From positions 1 to 17,533 of the forward strand of contig JADJYY010000031.1 in the NCBI GenBank assembly GCA_016719465.1: 17,533 bases of DNA, given 5' to 3'. Below are positions 1 to 6,289 of this stretch, piece after piece (within the stretch, counting starts at the first letter, position 1; each line of letters begins with the position of its first letter). The translations under genes and the position numbers were made by a program. The notes under the pieces were generated by a model. It ran no database searches. It was not told the DNA's origin and worked only from the letters and a program-made list of their open reading frames with translations. Origin of the DNA: Hydrogenophilales bacterium (GTDB lineage Bacteria; Pseudomonadota; Gammaproteobacteria; Burkholderiales; Thiobacillaceae).

Positions 1-43
1 CCCTGCCCGATTGCGTAGATATAATCTGGTTGCTAGATTTGAT

Positions 44-47
44 AAAT
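44..47. repeat. Left target-site duplication AAAT of the IS5-like element
   Basis: AAAT directly precedes the left inverted repeat and is matched by AAAT at 1676-1679 after the right inverted repeat. A 4-bp duplication is usual for IS5-group elements. Confidence 0.7.
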
Positions 48-63
48 AGTCGCCCCTGCAAAA
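48..63 (+). repeat. Left terminal inverted repeat of the IS5-like element
   Basis: AGTCGCCCCTGCAAAA is perfectly complementary to 1660-1675. The next inward base differs between the two ends, which sets the inner edge of the repeat. Confidence 0.88.
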
Positions 64-81
64 ATTCATCTGACATATAGA

Positions 82-111
82 CCCTGCCTGAAGAGCGAAG
101 ACGAGGCAGGG
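82..111. repeat. Subterminal stem-loop inside the IS5-like element
   Basis: CCCTGCCT (82-89) and AGGCAGGG (104-111) form a perfect 8-bp inverted repeat around a 14-nt loop. It lies between the left end of the element and the 3' end of the transposase relic. It could act as a terminator-like structure shielding the transposase from outside transcription, but no T-run follows it, so its role is open. Confidence 0.5.
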
Positions 112-148
112 CAGAATCAGTGTTTCCTGGCGAAGGCGCAGCTGAGAA

Positions 149-1545
149 TCAGACAGGTGCCACAGATTCCAGGCCCAATAAAAAGGGCCACTCAGCCGGG
201 CGGGTCATCGCCCGCAACAACCAACGCAGGTTGCAACCCGCCGCACACAGCACCGCATGCAGCGCATCACCCGTGGCGCCCGCAACCAGCACCGATCCAT
301 GCGGTGGTCCGATTTCCAAATGCCCGGTAGCCGGCTCCACCGCCTGCCGGCGTTTTCAGCCAACGGCGCTGTTGCCTGGTCAGCGACCGGTATTTGCCCA
401 GTGGATGATCTCCACCCCAGGGTTGTCGTGGTCCACGCCCCGGTAGCCCAGATCCACCACCACCTGCTTCGGCGTGATCCCCACGTCTTCCAGCAGGATG
501 CCGGTCTGCTCCAACTGTTCGCGCAGGATGTGGCCGTCGTAGGGATTGCCCGGGAAGGTCCGGGCACCCCACCATCAGCCCACTCTGGTGGGTGACGGCA
601 ATACTCGCCTTCACCCCGAACTCGTAGGGTTTGCGGGCCTTGCCTTTGCCGATGCACTCGACTTCCGGGGCATGCAGGGCATAGAGCTTGTTCTTGTCCT
701 TCGGTTGCTGGGTGCGGATGCGCTCGGCGCGTTCCAGCAGCGTCTTCAGACGGGTGAGCGTGCTCGGGGATTCGGTGCTGGCCAGGCCGAGCTTGCGTTG
801 GACTTCGCGCAGGACACTGCCCAAGATCGTCCGTTGCCGCTTGACGGTACGCCGCAGGCGCTTGAACTGCTTGGCGTGGGCGTAGCCACCGGCGCGGCGC
901 CGCAGTTCCCGGCCTTCCTTGGCGAAAGTCTGCTTCAGGCCGATGCCGGCAAACTTCGCGGCCTGCACGACCTTGGTGCGGGCGATCTCCAGCAAGCGGC
1001 TGTCCACCGGGTGGGCGATGGCCTTCTCCTAGTCGGTGCTGTCGACGATGACCCGTTCGAATTCGCTGGGGCGCACCGCCTTCGTATCCACCGCCGTGTC
1101 GATCGTGGCCTTGAGCAGTTCTTCCACCCCGGCTTCACCGATGGCGGCGCGGAAGCGTCCCACCTGGGTGGCGTCACAGGGCAGTCGGGGTTCGTAGTAG
1201 TCCATCCCGCTGAAGTATTGCCAGACGACGTTTCTCCGGCCAGCGGAGCGCACCGGGTCTTCGTCGCTGAGGTTGTAAACATACTCGAGGGGAAAGCAGC
1301 GAGGCCGTGGGGCGGATCGACAGGCGGGGGCGCCCGGCGGCGCTGATGCCCGTGCCGGCCACCACCAGGGTGGGACCGAACAGGTCTGCGCCCGCGATGG
1401 CCCGTCCTTCCCGGTCTCGTCGCGCGAAACTCGGGGCCAGGGCGGCTTCGATCCGGTCCCAGGGCAGGCGCTGGGCCAGGGCGGCCAGCGGGTGCTTCAG
1501 GTCGATCATCTGGTCCAGGCGGGCGCGGAAGAAGTCAGCGGTCAT
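149..1545 (-). pseudogene. IS5-family transposase, broken by a stop and frameshifts
   Basis: The relic reads from ATG at 1545 (MTADFFRARLDQMIDL...) through an IS5-type N-terminal DUF772-like region. A +1 shift near 1290 moves the reading to a frame containing NVVWQYFSGMDYYEPRLPCD. The same frame holds FERVIVDST, a likely first catalytic Asp, immediately before an in-frame TAG at 1029-1031, where relatives probably have CAG. The frame stays open to about 570 (KQFKRLRRTVKRQRTILG), then shifts again. A region readable as VVVDLGYRG, a likely second catalytic Asp, follows in a third frame. The last fragment (GATGDALHAVLCAAG...) ends at TGA 149-151. At least four lesions are visible, so no active transposase is expected. 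The match was made from memory of the family. Confidence 0.85.
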
Positions 1546-1659
1546 CTCGTCTCTCGGCAGGCGATTTCTCTCGGGTTCTGGCGGGATTATTTCAATTCCT
1601 GCGGGATTCGGGGGCTGAATTGTGCCCGCACCCCTTTGTCTATGCGGGTTGGGGGGGCG

Positions 1660-1675
1660 TTTTGCAGGGGCGACT
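1660..1675 (-). repeat. Right terminal inverted repeat of the IS5-like element
   Basis: TTTTGCAGGGGCGACT is the exact reverse complement of 48-63. AAAT follows it at 1676-1679. Confidence 0.88.
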
Positions 1676-2059
1676 AAATAGGTGTATGATGGTTATGGTT
1701 ACGAGTGAAAGAAAAAGCAGACGGAGTAATAGAAATAAAAATAAATTGGTAAATTTGCATAGGGGATTGGACTGGTTTGAGGTACAGCGGTCTGTCGAGT
1801 ACCGGGGTATTGTCGAAGGGACCGGTTGCTCAAGGTTCCAACCTGCCTGACAAAGGGTATTCCGCATTGTTGACCATGGCGTGATCCCCCACCTGTACGG
1901 CGGCTTACCTGGCCAATTTGGATCACACACGCTTCCTTTGTGGCCCCTGGGGCAACTATCAACGTCGGAGAGGTCTAGGTTAATTCCTGCCATCAGCATC
2001 AGATCTGGCCCGACACCCGGCGTGAGGCAGGGACTGAACTTCCACACCTCGAAGCCCCC
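1676..2059. other. Non-coding stretch with an AT-rich patch between the IS and cbbR
   Basis: No convincing gene is seen in these 384 bp on either strand. The short open frames here lack recognisable motifs, plausible codon use and ribosome binding sites. About 1685-1765 is strongly A-rich compared with the rest of the window, while 1780-2059 returns towards average composition. It could be remnant sequence into which the IS5-like element inserted, since 1-47 would join it directly if the element were removed. The 3' end of cbbR lies immediately to the right and no T-tailed hairpin terminator is evident. Confidence 0.5.
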
Positions 2060-3010
2060 TCATGGCTTTCCGCACTCCGCCGCGCAATACGCTCCACCCC
2101 TGCCCGGCGCGCAGGATGATCCGCCGGATTGGGTGAGCAGGAAATCCAGGAACGCCCGCGCCACCACCGAGATCTGCCGTCCGGCCGGATACACCGCGTA
2201 CCAGTGGCGCTGGATGGGGAAGCCTTGCGCATGCAGCACGGCGAACTGGTCGGGCTGGTGCAGGGTGAGGGCATGGCAGGACAGGGCGGATATGCCCAGG
2301 TCGGCGAGGATGGCCTGCTTGATGGCCTCGTTGCTGCCCAGTTCCAGGCGGGGGCGGATTTCCAGGCCGTGCTCATGGAACAGGCGTTCGATGGCCTTGC
2401 GCGTGCCGGAGCCGGCTTCGCGCATGACCCAGGGCTCCCGCGCCAGGCGTTCCAGGGAGATGCGCTTTTCTTGCGCCAGGGGATGGCCGGGGGCGGCCAG
2501 GACGACGATGGGGTTGTCCATGATGGGCGTGGCGATGACGTCGATCTCCTCCGGCGGCGTGCCCAGCAGGTAGAGGTCGTCCAGGTTGTCGGCCATGCTG
2601 GCCAGCACCTGTTCCTTGTTGGTGACGCGCAGGCTCACGTCGATGCCGGGGTGCAGCTTGGCGAACTCGCCCAGCAGGCGCGGCGCGAAGTAGGAGGCGG
2701 TGGTGATGGCCATGAGCTTGAGCTTGCCCCGTTCCAGGCCCTGGCGTTCCGCCACGGCCATGGTGTAGCGGTCCAGGATGGCGAAGATGTCGCGGCTGGC
2801 CTGGGCCAGTTCGCGGCCGTCCTCGGTGAGCAGCACCTTCTTGCCCACCTGTTCCACCAGGGGCGCGCCGACGATGTCGGTGAGCTTCTTCATCTGCATG
2901 GAGACCGTGGGCTGGGTCAGGTAGAGCTCCTCGGAAGCGCGGGTGAAGCTGCCCAGGCGGGCGATGGCCTCGAAGATTTCCAGTTGGCGGAAGGTGGTGT
3001 GGTGGCGCAT
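2060..3010 (-). CDS. cbbR: LysR-type transcriptional regulator of the CO2-fixation operon
   Basis: This 316-residue protein is a typical full-length CbbR. Residues 1-65 form the winged helix-turn-helix domain, with the highly conserved run FRQLEIFEAIARLGSFTRAS and then YLTQPTVSMQMKKL. The rest is the periplasmic-binding-protein-like effector domain that in this family senses Calvin-cycle metabolites such as RuBP, PGA or NADPH. It is transcribed divergently from cbbL, the classical arrangement for an autoregulated activator of cbbLS. I chose the ATG at 3010 because family members begin a few residues before FRQLEIF. The frame is also open upstream to a TTG at 3100, but that extension merely translates the TTCACCC tandem repeat. 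No Shine-Dalgarno motif precedes either start, which is unusual. The C-terminal tail of about 22 Gly/Cys-rich residues looks poorly conserved. Family assignment is firm; the effector is inferred. Confidence 0.95.
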   Translation of the reverse strand: MRHHTTFRQLEIFEAIARLGSFTRASEELYLTQPTVSMQMKKLTDIVGAPLVEQVGKKVLLTEDGRELAQASRDIFAILDRYTMAVAERQGLERGKLKLMAITTASYFAPRLLGEFAKLHPGIDVSLRVTNKEQVLASMADNLDDLYLLGTPPEEIDVIATPIMDNPIVVLAAPGHPLAQEKRISLERLAREPWVMREAGSGTRKAIERLFHEHGLEIRPRLELGSNEAIKQAILADLGISALSCHALTLHQPDQFAVLHAQGFPIQRHWYAVYPAGRQISVVARAFLDFLLTQSGGSSCAPGRGGAYCAAECGKP

Positions 3011-3030
3011 GGACGGGTGAAGGTGAAGAA

Positions 3031-3083
3031 GGGTGAAGGGTGAAGGGTGAAGGGTGAAGGGTGAAGGGTGAAGGGTGAAGGGG
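3031..3083. repeat. Heptanucleotide tandem repeat (GGGTGAA)7 upstream of cbbR
   Basis: Seven perfect head-to-tail copies of GGGTGAA occupy 3031-3079, followed by a partial GGGG. Degenerate copies occupy 3015-3030. On the cbbR strand the unit is TTCACCC. The array lies 21-73 nt upstream of the chosen cbbR ATG, so it falls in the cbbR leader, where a ribosome binding site or promoter would be expected. Because 7 is not a multiple of 3, a change in copy number would change the frame of any reading that starts upstream. Confidence 0.93.
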
Positions 3084-3157
3084 AAAGCGGAGACGTGCAA
3101 GAGGGTGCGATGGGCTTACGTTTCTCTTTTCCCGTTTCTCATTTCCCAGGAATGAAC

Positions 3158-3173
3158 ATAGACAATAGTCTAT
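3158..3173. promoter_or_regulatory. Candidate CbbR operator dyad
   Basis: ATAGAC-aata-GTCTAT is a perfect 6-bp inverted repeat with a 4-nt spacer in the cbbR-cbbL control region, about 120 nt before the cbbL start codon. LysR-type regulators bind short AT-containing dyads in this position. The match to the usual T-N11-A core is imperfect, because T and A here are 12 nt apart. It is the only clear dyad in the control region. Function is inferred from position and symmetry. Confidence 0.45.
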
Positions 3174-3195
3174 CAACAGCATAGAAAATCGTGAC

Positions 3196-3204
3196 TGTTA
3201 TTTA
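3196..3204 (+). promoter_or_regulatory. Possible extended -10 element of the cbbL promoter
   Basis: TG-T-TATTTA resembles an extended -10 box about 88 nt before the cbbL ATG and about 23 nt after the dyad. No good -35 hexamer lies 16-18 nt upstream, which would fit an activator-dependent promoter. The assignment is weak. Confidence 0.25.
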
Positions 3205-3291
3205 TGCATGTGCGCCGGCAAGATTCGCCCACCTCGAATCGACATGGGTTCGGTTCGCTGGATCAACCCCCATCCACACAAGGAGCGATCA

Positions 3292-4713
3292 ATGGCCGTC
3301 AAGACTTACAACGCTGGCGTGAAGGAATACCGCCAGACCTACTGGACCCCGGATTACACCCCCCAGGACACCGACATCCTGGCCTGCTTCAAGATCACTC
3401 CCCAGCCGGGCGTGGACCGGGAGGAAGTCGCCGCCGCCGTGGCCGCCGAGTCGTCCACCGGCACCTGGACCACGGTGTGGACCGACCTGCTCACCGACCT
3501 GGACTACTACAAGGGCCGCGCCTATCGCATCGAGGACGTGCCCGGCGACGACACCTGCTTCTACGCCTTCGTGGCCTATCCCATCGACCTGTTCGAGGAA
3601 GGCTCCGTGGTCAACGTGCTGACCTCCCTGGTCGGCAACGTGTTCGGCTTCAAGGCCCTGCGCGCCCTGCGTCTGGAAGACGTGCGCTTCCCCCTGGCCT
3701 ACATCAAGACCTGCGGCGGCCCGCCCAACGGCATCCAGGTCGAGCGCGACAAGATGAACAAGTACGGCCGTCCCCTGCTGGGCTGCACCATCAAGCCCAA
3801 GCTGGGCCTGTCCGCCAAGAACTACGGCCGCGCCGTCTATGAGTGCCTGCGCGGCGGCCTGGACTTCACCAAGGACGACGAGAACGTCAACAGCCAGCCC
3901 TTCATGCGTTGGCGCGACCGTTTCCAGTTCGTCCACGAAGCCACCCTGAAGGCGCAGCGCGAAACCGGCGAGCGCAAGGGCCACTACCTGAACGTCACCG
4001 CGCCGACGCCGGAAGAGATGTACAAGCGGGCCGAGTTCGCCAAGGAAATCGGCGCGCCCATCATCATGCACGACTACCTGACCGGCGGCCTGACGGCCAA
4101 CACCGGCCTGGCCAACTGGTGTCGCGACAACGGCATGCTGCTGCACATCCACCGCGCCATGCACGCCGTGCTGGACCGCAACCCGCACCACGGCATCCAC
4201 TTCCGCGTGCTGACCAAGGTCCTGCGCCTGTCCGGCGGCGATCACCTGCACTCCGGCACCGTCGTCGGCAAGCTGGAAGGCGACCGCGAAGCCACCCTGG
4301 GCTGGATCGACACCATGCGTGACGAGTTCATCAAGGAAGACCGCAGCCGCGGCCTGTTCTTCGACCAGGACTGGGGCTCCATGCCCGGCGTGCTGCCGGT
4401 CGCCTCCGGCGGCATCCACGTCTGGCACATGCCGGCGCTGGTTTCCATCTTCGGCGACGACTCGGTGCTGCAATTCGGTGGCGGCACCCTCGGCCACCCC
4501 TGGGGCAACGCCGCCGGCGCCGCCGCCAACCGGGTCGCGCTGGAAGCCTGCGTCGAAGCGCGCAACCAGGGCGTGCAGATCGAGAAGGAAGGCAAGGACA
4601 TCCTGACCAAGGCCGCCGCCCACAGCCCCGAACTGAAGATCGCCATGGAAACCTGGAAAGAGATCAAGTTCGAGTTCGACACCGTGGACAAGCTGGACGT
4701 GGCCCACAAGTGA
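3292..4713 (+). CDS. cbbL: RuBisCO form IA large subunit
   Basis: This 473-residue protein is the catalytic subunit of ribulose-1,5-bisphosphate carboxylase/oxygenase, which fixes CO2 onto RuBP to give two 3-phosphoglycerates in the cytoplasm. All key parts are visible: the TIKPKLG loop with catalytic Lys168, and the carbamylation and Mg2+ site GGLDFTKDDEN with Lys194, Asp196 and Glu197. HIHRAMHAV follows, then the flexible loop-6 segment SGTVVGKLEGDRE with Lys327, and the phosphate-binding FGGGTLGHPWGNAAGA. Numbering is offset by 7 from the spinach enzyme. Length, overall sequence and the cbbQ/cbbO neighbours place it in form IA rather than the red-type IC/ID or form II. The ATG at 3292 is preceded by AAGGAG at good spacing. 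The in-frame start at 3208 would add 28 residues not seen in the family. The gene is intact. Confidence 0.98.
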   Translation: MAVKTYNAGVKEYRQTYWTPDYTPQDTDILACFKITPQPGVDREEVAAAVAAESSTGTWTTVWTDLLTDLDYYKGRAYRIEDVPGDDTCFYAFVAYPIDLFEEGSVVNVLTSLVGNVFGFKALRALRLEDVRFPLAYIKTCGGPPNGIQVERDKMNKYGRPLLGCTIKPKLGLSAKNYGRAVYECLRGGLDFTKDDENVNSQPFMRWRDRFQFVHEATLKAQRETGERKGHYLNVTAPTPEEMYKRAEFAKEIGAPIIMHDYLTGGLTANTGLANWCRDNGMLLHIHRAMHAVLDRNPHHGIHFRVLTKVLRLSGGDHLHSGTVVGKLEGDREATLGWIDTMRDEFIKEDRSRGLFFDQDWGSMPGVLPVASGGIHVWHMPALVSIFGDDSVLQFGGGTLGHPWGNAAGAAANRVALEACVEARNQGVQIEKEGKDILTKAAAHSPELKIAMETWKEIKFEFDTVDKLDVAHK

Positions 4714-4718
4714 TCTTC

Positions 4719-4793
4719 GTAGGGTGGGTTAGCCGCGTAGCGGCGTAACCCACCACAGCGGCGGGTTACGGCCTGCGGCCTAACCCGCCCTAC
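4719..4793. repeat. Dispersed GTAGGGTGGGTTA-type palindromic repeat between cbbL and cbbS
   Basis: Two nested stem-loops sit here. GGTGGGTTA (4723-4731) pairs with TAACCCACC (4746-4754), with an inner CCGC/GCGG stem. GGCGGGTTA (4760-4768) pairs with TAACCCGCC (4781-4789). The outer ends GTAGGG and CCCTAC also pair, so the whole unit is a large dyad. The same sequence family recurs at 6132-6269, and similar units are widespread in proteobacterial intergenic DNA. Six nucleotides separate it from the cbbL stop, so it would form a strong hairpin in the cbbLS mRNA. There is no T-run typical of an intrinsic terminator. Confidence 0.88.
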
Positions 4794-4842
4794 ACCCCCG
4801 ATCCGGGGTACGGATGAATGAATTGAATCGAAAGGAAACGAA

Positions 4843-5199
4843 ATGTCTGAAGTGATGGATTACAAAAGCCGCCTGAGCGATCCCGCCAGCCGCAAGTTCG
4901 AGACCTTCTCCTACCTGCCCGCCATGGACGCGGCCAACATCAAGAAGCAGGTGGAATTCCTGGTGAAGAAGGGCTGGAACCCGGCCATCGAGCACACCGA
5001 ACCCGAGCACATGATGGATTCCTATTGGTACATGTGGAAGCTGCCCATGTTCGGCGAAACCGACGTGGACCGCGTGCTGGCCGAGGCCGAGGCCTGCCAC
5101 AAGGCCAACCCGAACAACCACGTGCGCCTGATCGGCTACGACAACTTCAAGCAGTCGCAAGGCGCGGCGATGGTGATCTTCCGCGGCAAGACCGTTTGA
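4843..5199 (+). CDS. cbbS: RuBisCO form IA small subunit
   Basis: This 118-residue protein is the normal length for a form IA small subunit. It caps the large-subunit octamer in the L8S8 holoenzyme and raises its catalytic efficiency. Recognisable family segments include SRKFETFSYLP near the N-terminus, KKGWNPAIEHTEP, SYWYMWKLPMFGE in the middle, and HVRLIGYDNFKQSQG towards the C-terminus. GAAAGGA before the ATG is a good ribosome binding site. The gene lies 129 bp after cbbL, and most of that gap is a palindromic repeat. Coexpression with cbbL is expected, although the intervening hairpin could alter the ratio of the two products; that effect is inference. The gene is intact. Confidence 0.98.
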   Translation: MSEVMDYKSRLSDPASRKFETFSYLPAMDAANIKKQVEFLVKKGWNPAIEHTEPEHMMDSYWYMWKLPMFGETDVDRVLAEAEACHKANPNNHVRLIGYDNFKQSQGAAMVIFRGKTV

Positions 5200-5211
5200 T
5201 CTGATCAGCCT

Positions 5212-5302
5212 CCCCCTTTTTAAAGGGGGATTGAGGGGATTTGTCGGAGCCGTGCCGTCCATCGCCGGCGAATCCCCCCTGGCCCCCCTTTTCAAAGGGG
5301 GG
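5212..5302. repeat. Dispersed CCCCCTTTTTAAAGGGGG-type dyad between cbbS and cbbQ
   Basis: Two palindromes, 5212-5229 (CCCCCTTTTTAAAGGGGG) and 5283-5302 (CCCCCCTTTTCAAAGGGGGG), bracket a segment whose ends (GGGGATTTG and CGAATCCCC) are also near-complementary. The whole 91-bp block is therefore a long dyad, typical of short non-autonomous dispersed repeats. It ends just before the cbbQ ribosome binding site. Small open frames through it (such as NPPWPPFSKGG) are products of the repeat, not genes. Confidence 0.85.
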
Positions 5303-5319
5303 AAAGAAGGAAATTCGAC

Positions 5320-6120
5320 ATGTCCATCATCGACCAATACCGCATCGAGCAAGAACCCTACTACCGCCCCGTCGCCGACGAGGTGGCGCTGTTCGAGGCC
5401 GCCTATTCCGTGCGCATGCCCATGATGCTGAAAGGCCCCACCGGCTGCGGCAAGACGCGCTTCGTGGAATACATGGCCCACAAGCTGGGCAAGCCCCTGA
5501 TCACCGTGGCCTGCAACGAGGACATGACCGCCTCCGACCTGGTCGGCCGCTTCCTGCTGTCCGCCTCCGGCACCGAATGGCAGGACGGCCCCCTGGCCAT
5601 CGCCGCGCGCCATGGCGCCATCTGCTACCTGGACGAGATCGTCGAGGCGCGCCAGGACACCACCGTGGTGATCCACCCGCTGACCGACAACCGCCGCGTG
5701 CTGCCCCTGGAGAAGAAGGGCGAGCTGGTCCACGCCCACCCGGATTTCCAGATCGTCATCAGCTACAACCCGGGCTACCAGTCCCTGATGAAGGATCTGA
5801 AGCAGTCCACCAAGCAGCGCTTCGGCGGCCTGGACTTCACCTATCCCGATCACGCCATCGAGAGCGAGATCGTCGCCCACGAATCCGGCGTCAGCGCCGA
5901 CATCGCCGGCAAGCTGGTGTCCATCGCCGAGCGCTCCCGCAACCTCAAGGGTCACGGCCTGGACGAAGGCCTGTCCACCCGCATGCTGATCTACGCCGGC
6001 AGCCTCATCGCCAAGGGCGTCGCGCCCCAGGCCGCCTGCCGCGTGGCGCTGGTGCGGCCGATCACCGATGATCCGGACATGCGCGATGCGCTGGACGCGG
6101 CCGTATCGACATTTTTTTGA
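5320..6120 (+). CDS. cbbQ: AAA+ ATPase component of RuBisCO activase
   Basis: This 266-residue MoxR-type AAA+ ATPase drives the CbbQO activase, which uses ATP hydrolysis to release inhibitory sugar phosphates from RuBisCO active sites. The Walker A motif GPTGCGKT is at residues 39-46 and Walker B, ICYLDEI, at 101-107. A sensor-1 segment with the conserved Asn, VISYNPGYQ, lies near 146-154. Arg-rich segments (TKQRFGGLDF and later GLSTRML) fit arginine-finger and sensor-2 regions. The length matches the family. GAAGGA precedes the ATG at good spacing. It sits between cbbS and cbbO, the normal order cbbLSQO. CbbQ is known to assemble as a hexamer carrying a single CbbO adaptor. CbbX, the activase of red-type RuBisCO, is excluded by the form IA context and the CbbO partner. 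Confidence 0.96.
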   Translation: MSIIDQYRIEQEPYYRPVADEVALFEAAYSVRMPMMLKGPTGCGKTRFVEYMAHKLGKPLITVACNEDMTASDLVGRFLLSASGTEWQDGPLAIAARHGAICYLDEIVEARQDTTVVIHPLTDNRRVLPLEKKGELVHAHPDFQIVISYNPGYQSLMKDLKQSTKQRFGGLDFTYPDHAIESEIVAHESGVSADIAGKLVSIAERSRNLKGHGLDEGLSTRMLIYAGSLIAKGVAPQAACRVALVRPITDDPDMRDALDAAVSTFF

Positions 6121-6131
6121 GCGGGCAGGTC

Positions 6132-6269
6132 GTAGGGCGGGTTAGCCGCGAAGCGGCGTAACCCGCCGAATCAGGATTGGTGGGTTACGGCCTGACGGCC
6201 CTTGTCCCCGAATGGGGGTAACCCACCCTACGTTCCTTGTCCACGAATGGGGGTAACCCACCCTACGTC
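6132..6269. repeat. GTAGGG-type repeat with a 35-bp tandem duplication between cbbQ and cbbO
   Basis: This is a second copy of the repeat family found between cbbL and cbbS. A first stem-loop uses GGCGGGTTA and TAACCCGCC (6137-6166). A second arm, GGTGGGTTA near 6179-6187, can pair with TAACCCACC. The right part is duplicated head-to-tail: 6200-6234 and 6235-6269 are the same 35-bp unit apart from an internal C/A difference and the final base. The block fills most of the 169-bp gap between cbbQ and cbbO and ends 20 nt before the cbbO ATG. Confidence 0.88.
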
Positions 6270-6289
6270 CAACTTTCACGGGTATTGCC

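Larger units (their letters stand above)
48..1675. mobile_element. Decayed IS5-like insertion sequence, 1628 bp
   Basis: The element is bounded by perfect 16-bp terminal inverted repeats, AGTCGCCCCTGCAAAA at the left end and its reverse complement at the right end. It is flanked by direct AAAT copies at 44-47 and 1676-1679, read as a 4-bp target-site duplication. The flanking match extends to AAATAG on the right, so the exact duplication length is slightly ambiguous. Inside is one minus-strand transposase relic of the IS4/IS5 DDE superfamily. Intact ends around a broken transposase suggest a non-autonomous copy that could still be moved by a related transposase; that last point is inference. 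I recognised the family from the protein and have not assigned a named IS. Confidence 0.88.

Noticed and set aside
1640..2047. Minus-strand open frame of 135 codons between the IS and cbbR
   Set aside because: No recognisable motif, it crosses the IS boundary and the AT-rich patch, and has no ribosome binding site.
3031..3083. CRISPR-like array
   Set aside because: The repeats are 7 bp, head-to-tail and without spacers, so it is a simple tandem repeat.
3289..4707. 472-codon minus-strand open frame opposite cbbL
   Set aside because: It mirrors cbbL exactly and has Val/Gly/Gln-rich composition typical of antisense of a high-GC gene.
4719..4793. Intrinsic terminator between cbbL and cbbS
   Set aside because: The hairpins are strong but no U-run follows, the same repeat recurs elsewhere, and cbbS must be expressed with cbbL.
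5231..5425. Small open frame across the cbbS-cbbQ repeat
   Set aside because: It translates the palindromic repeat and then runs out of frame into cbbQ; no ribosome binding site or family match.
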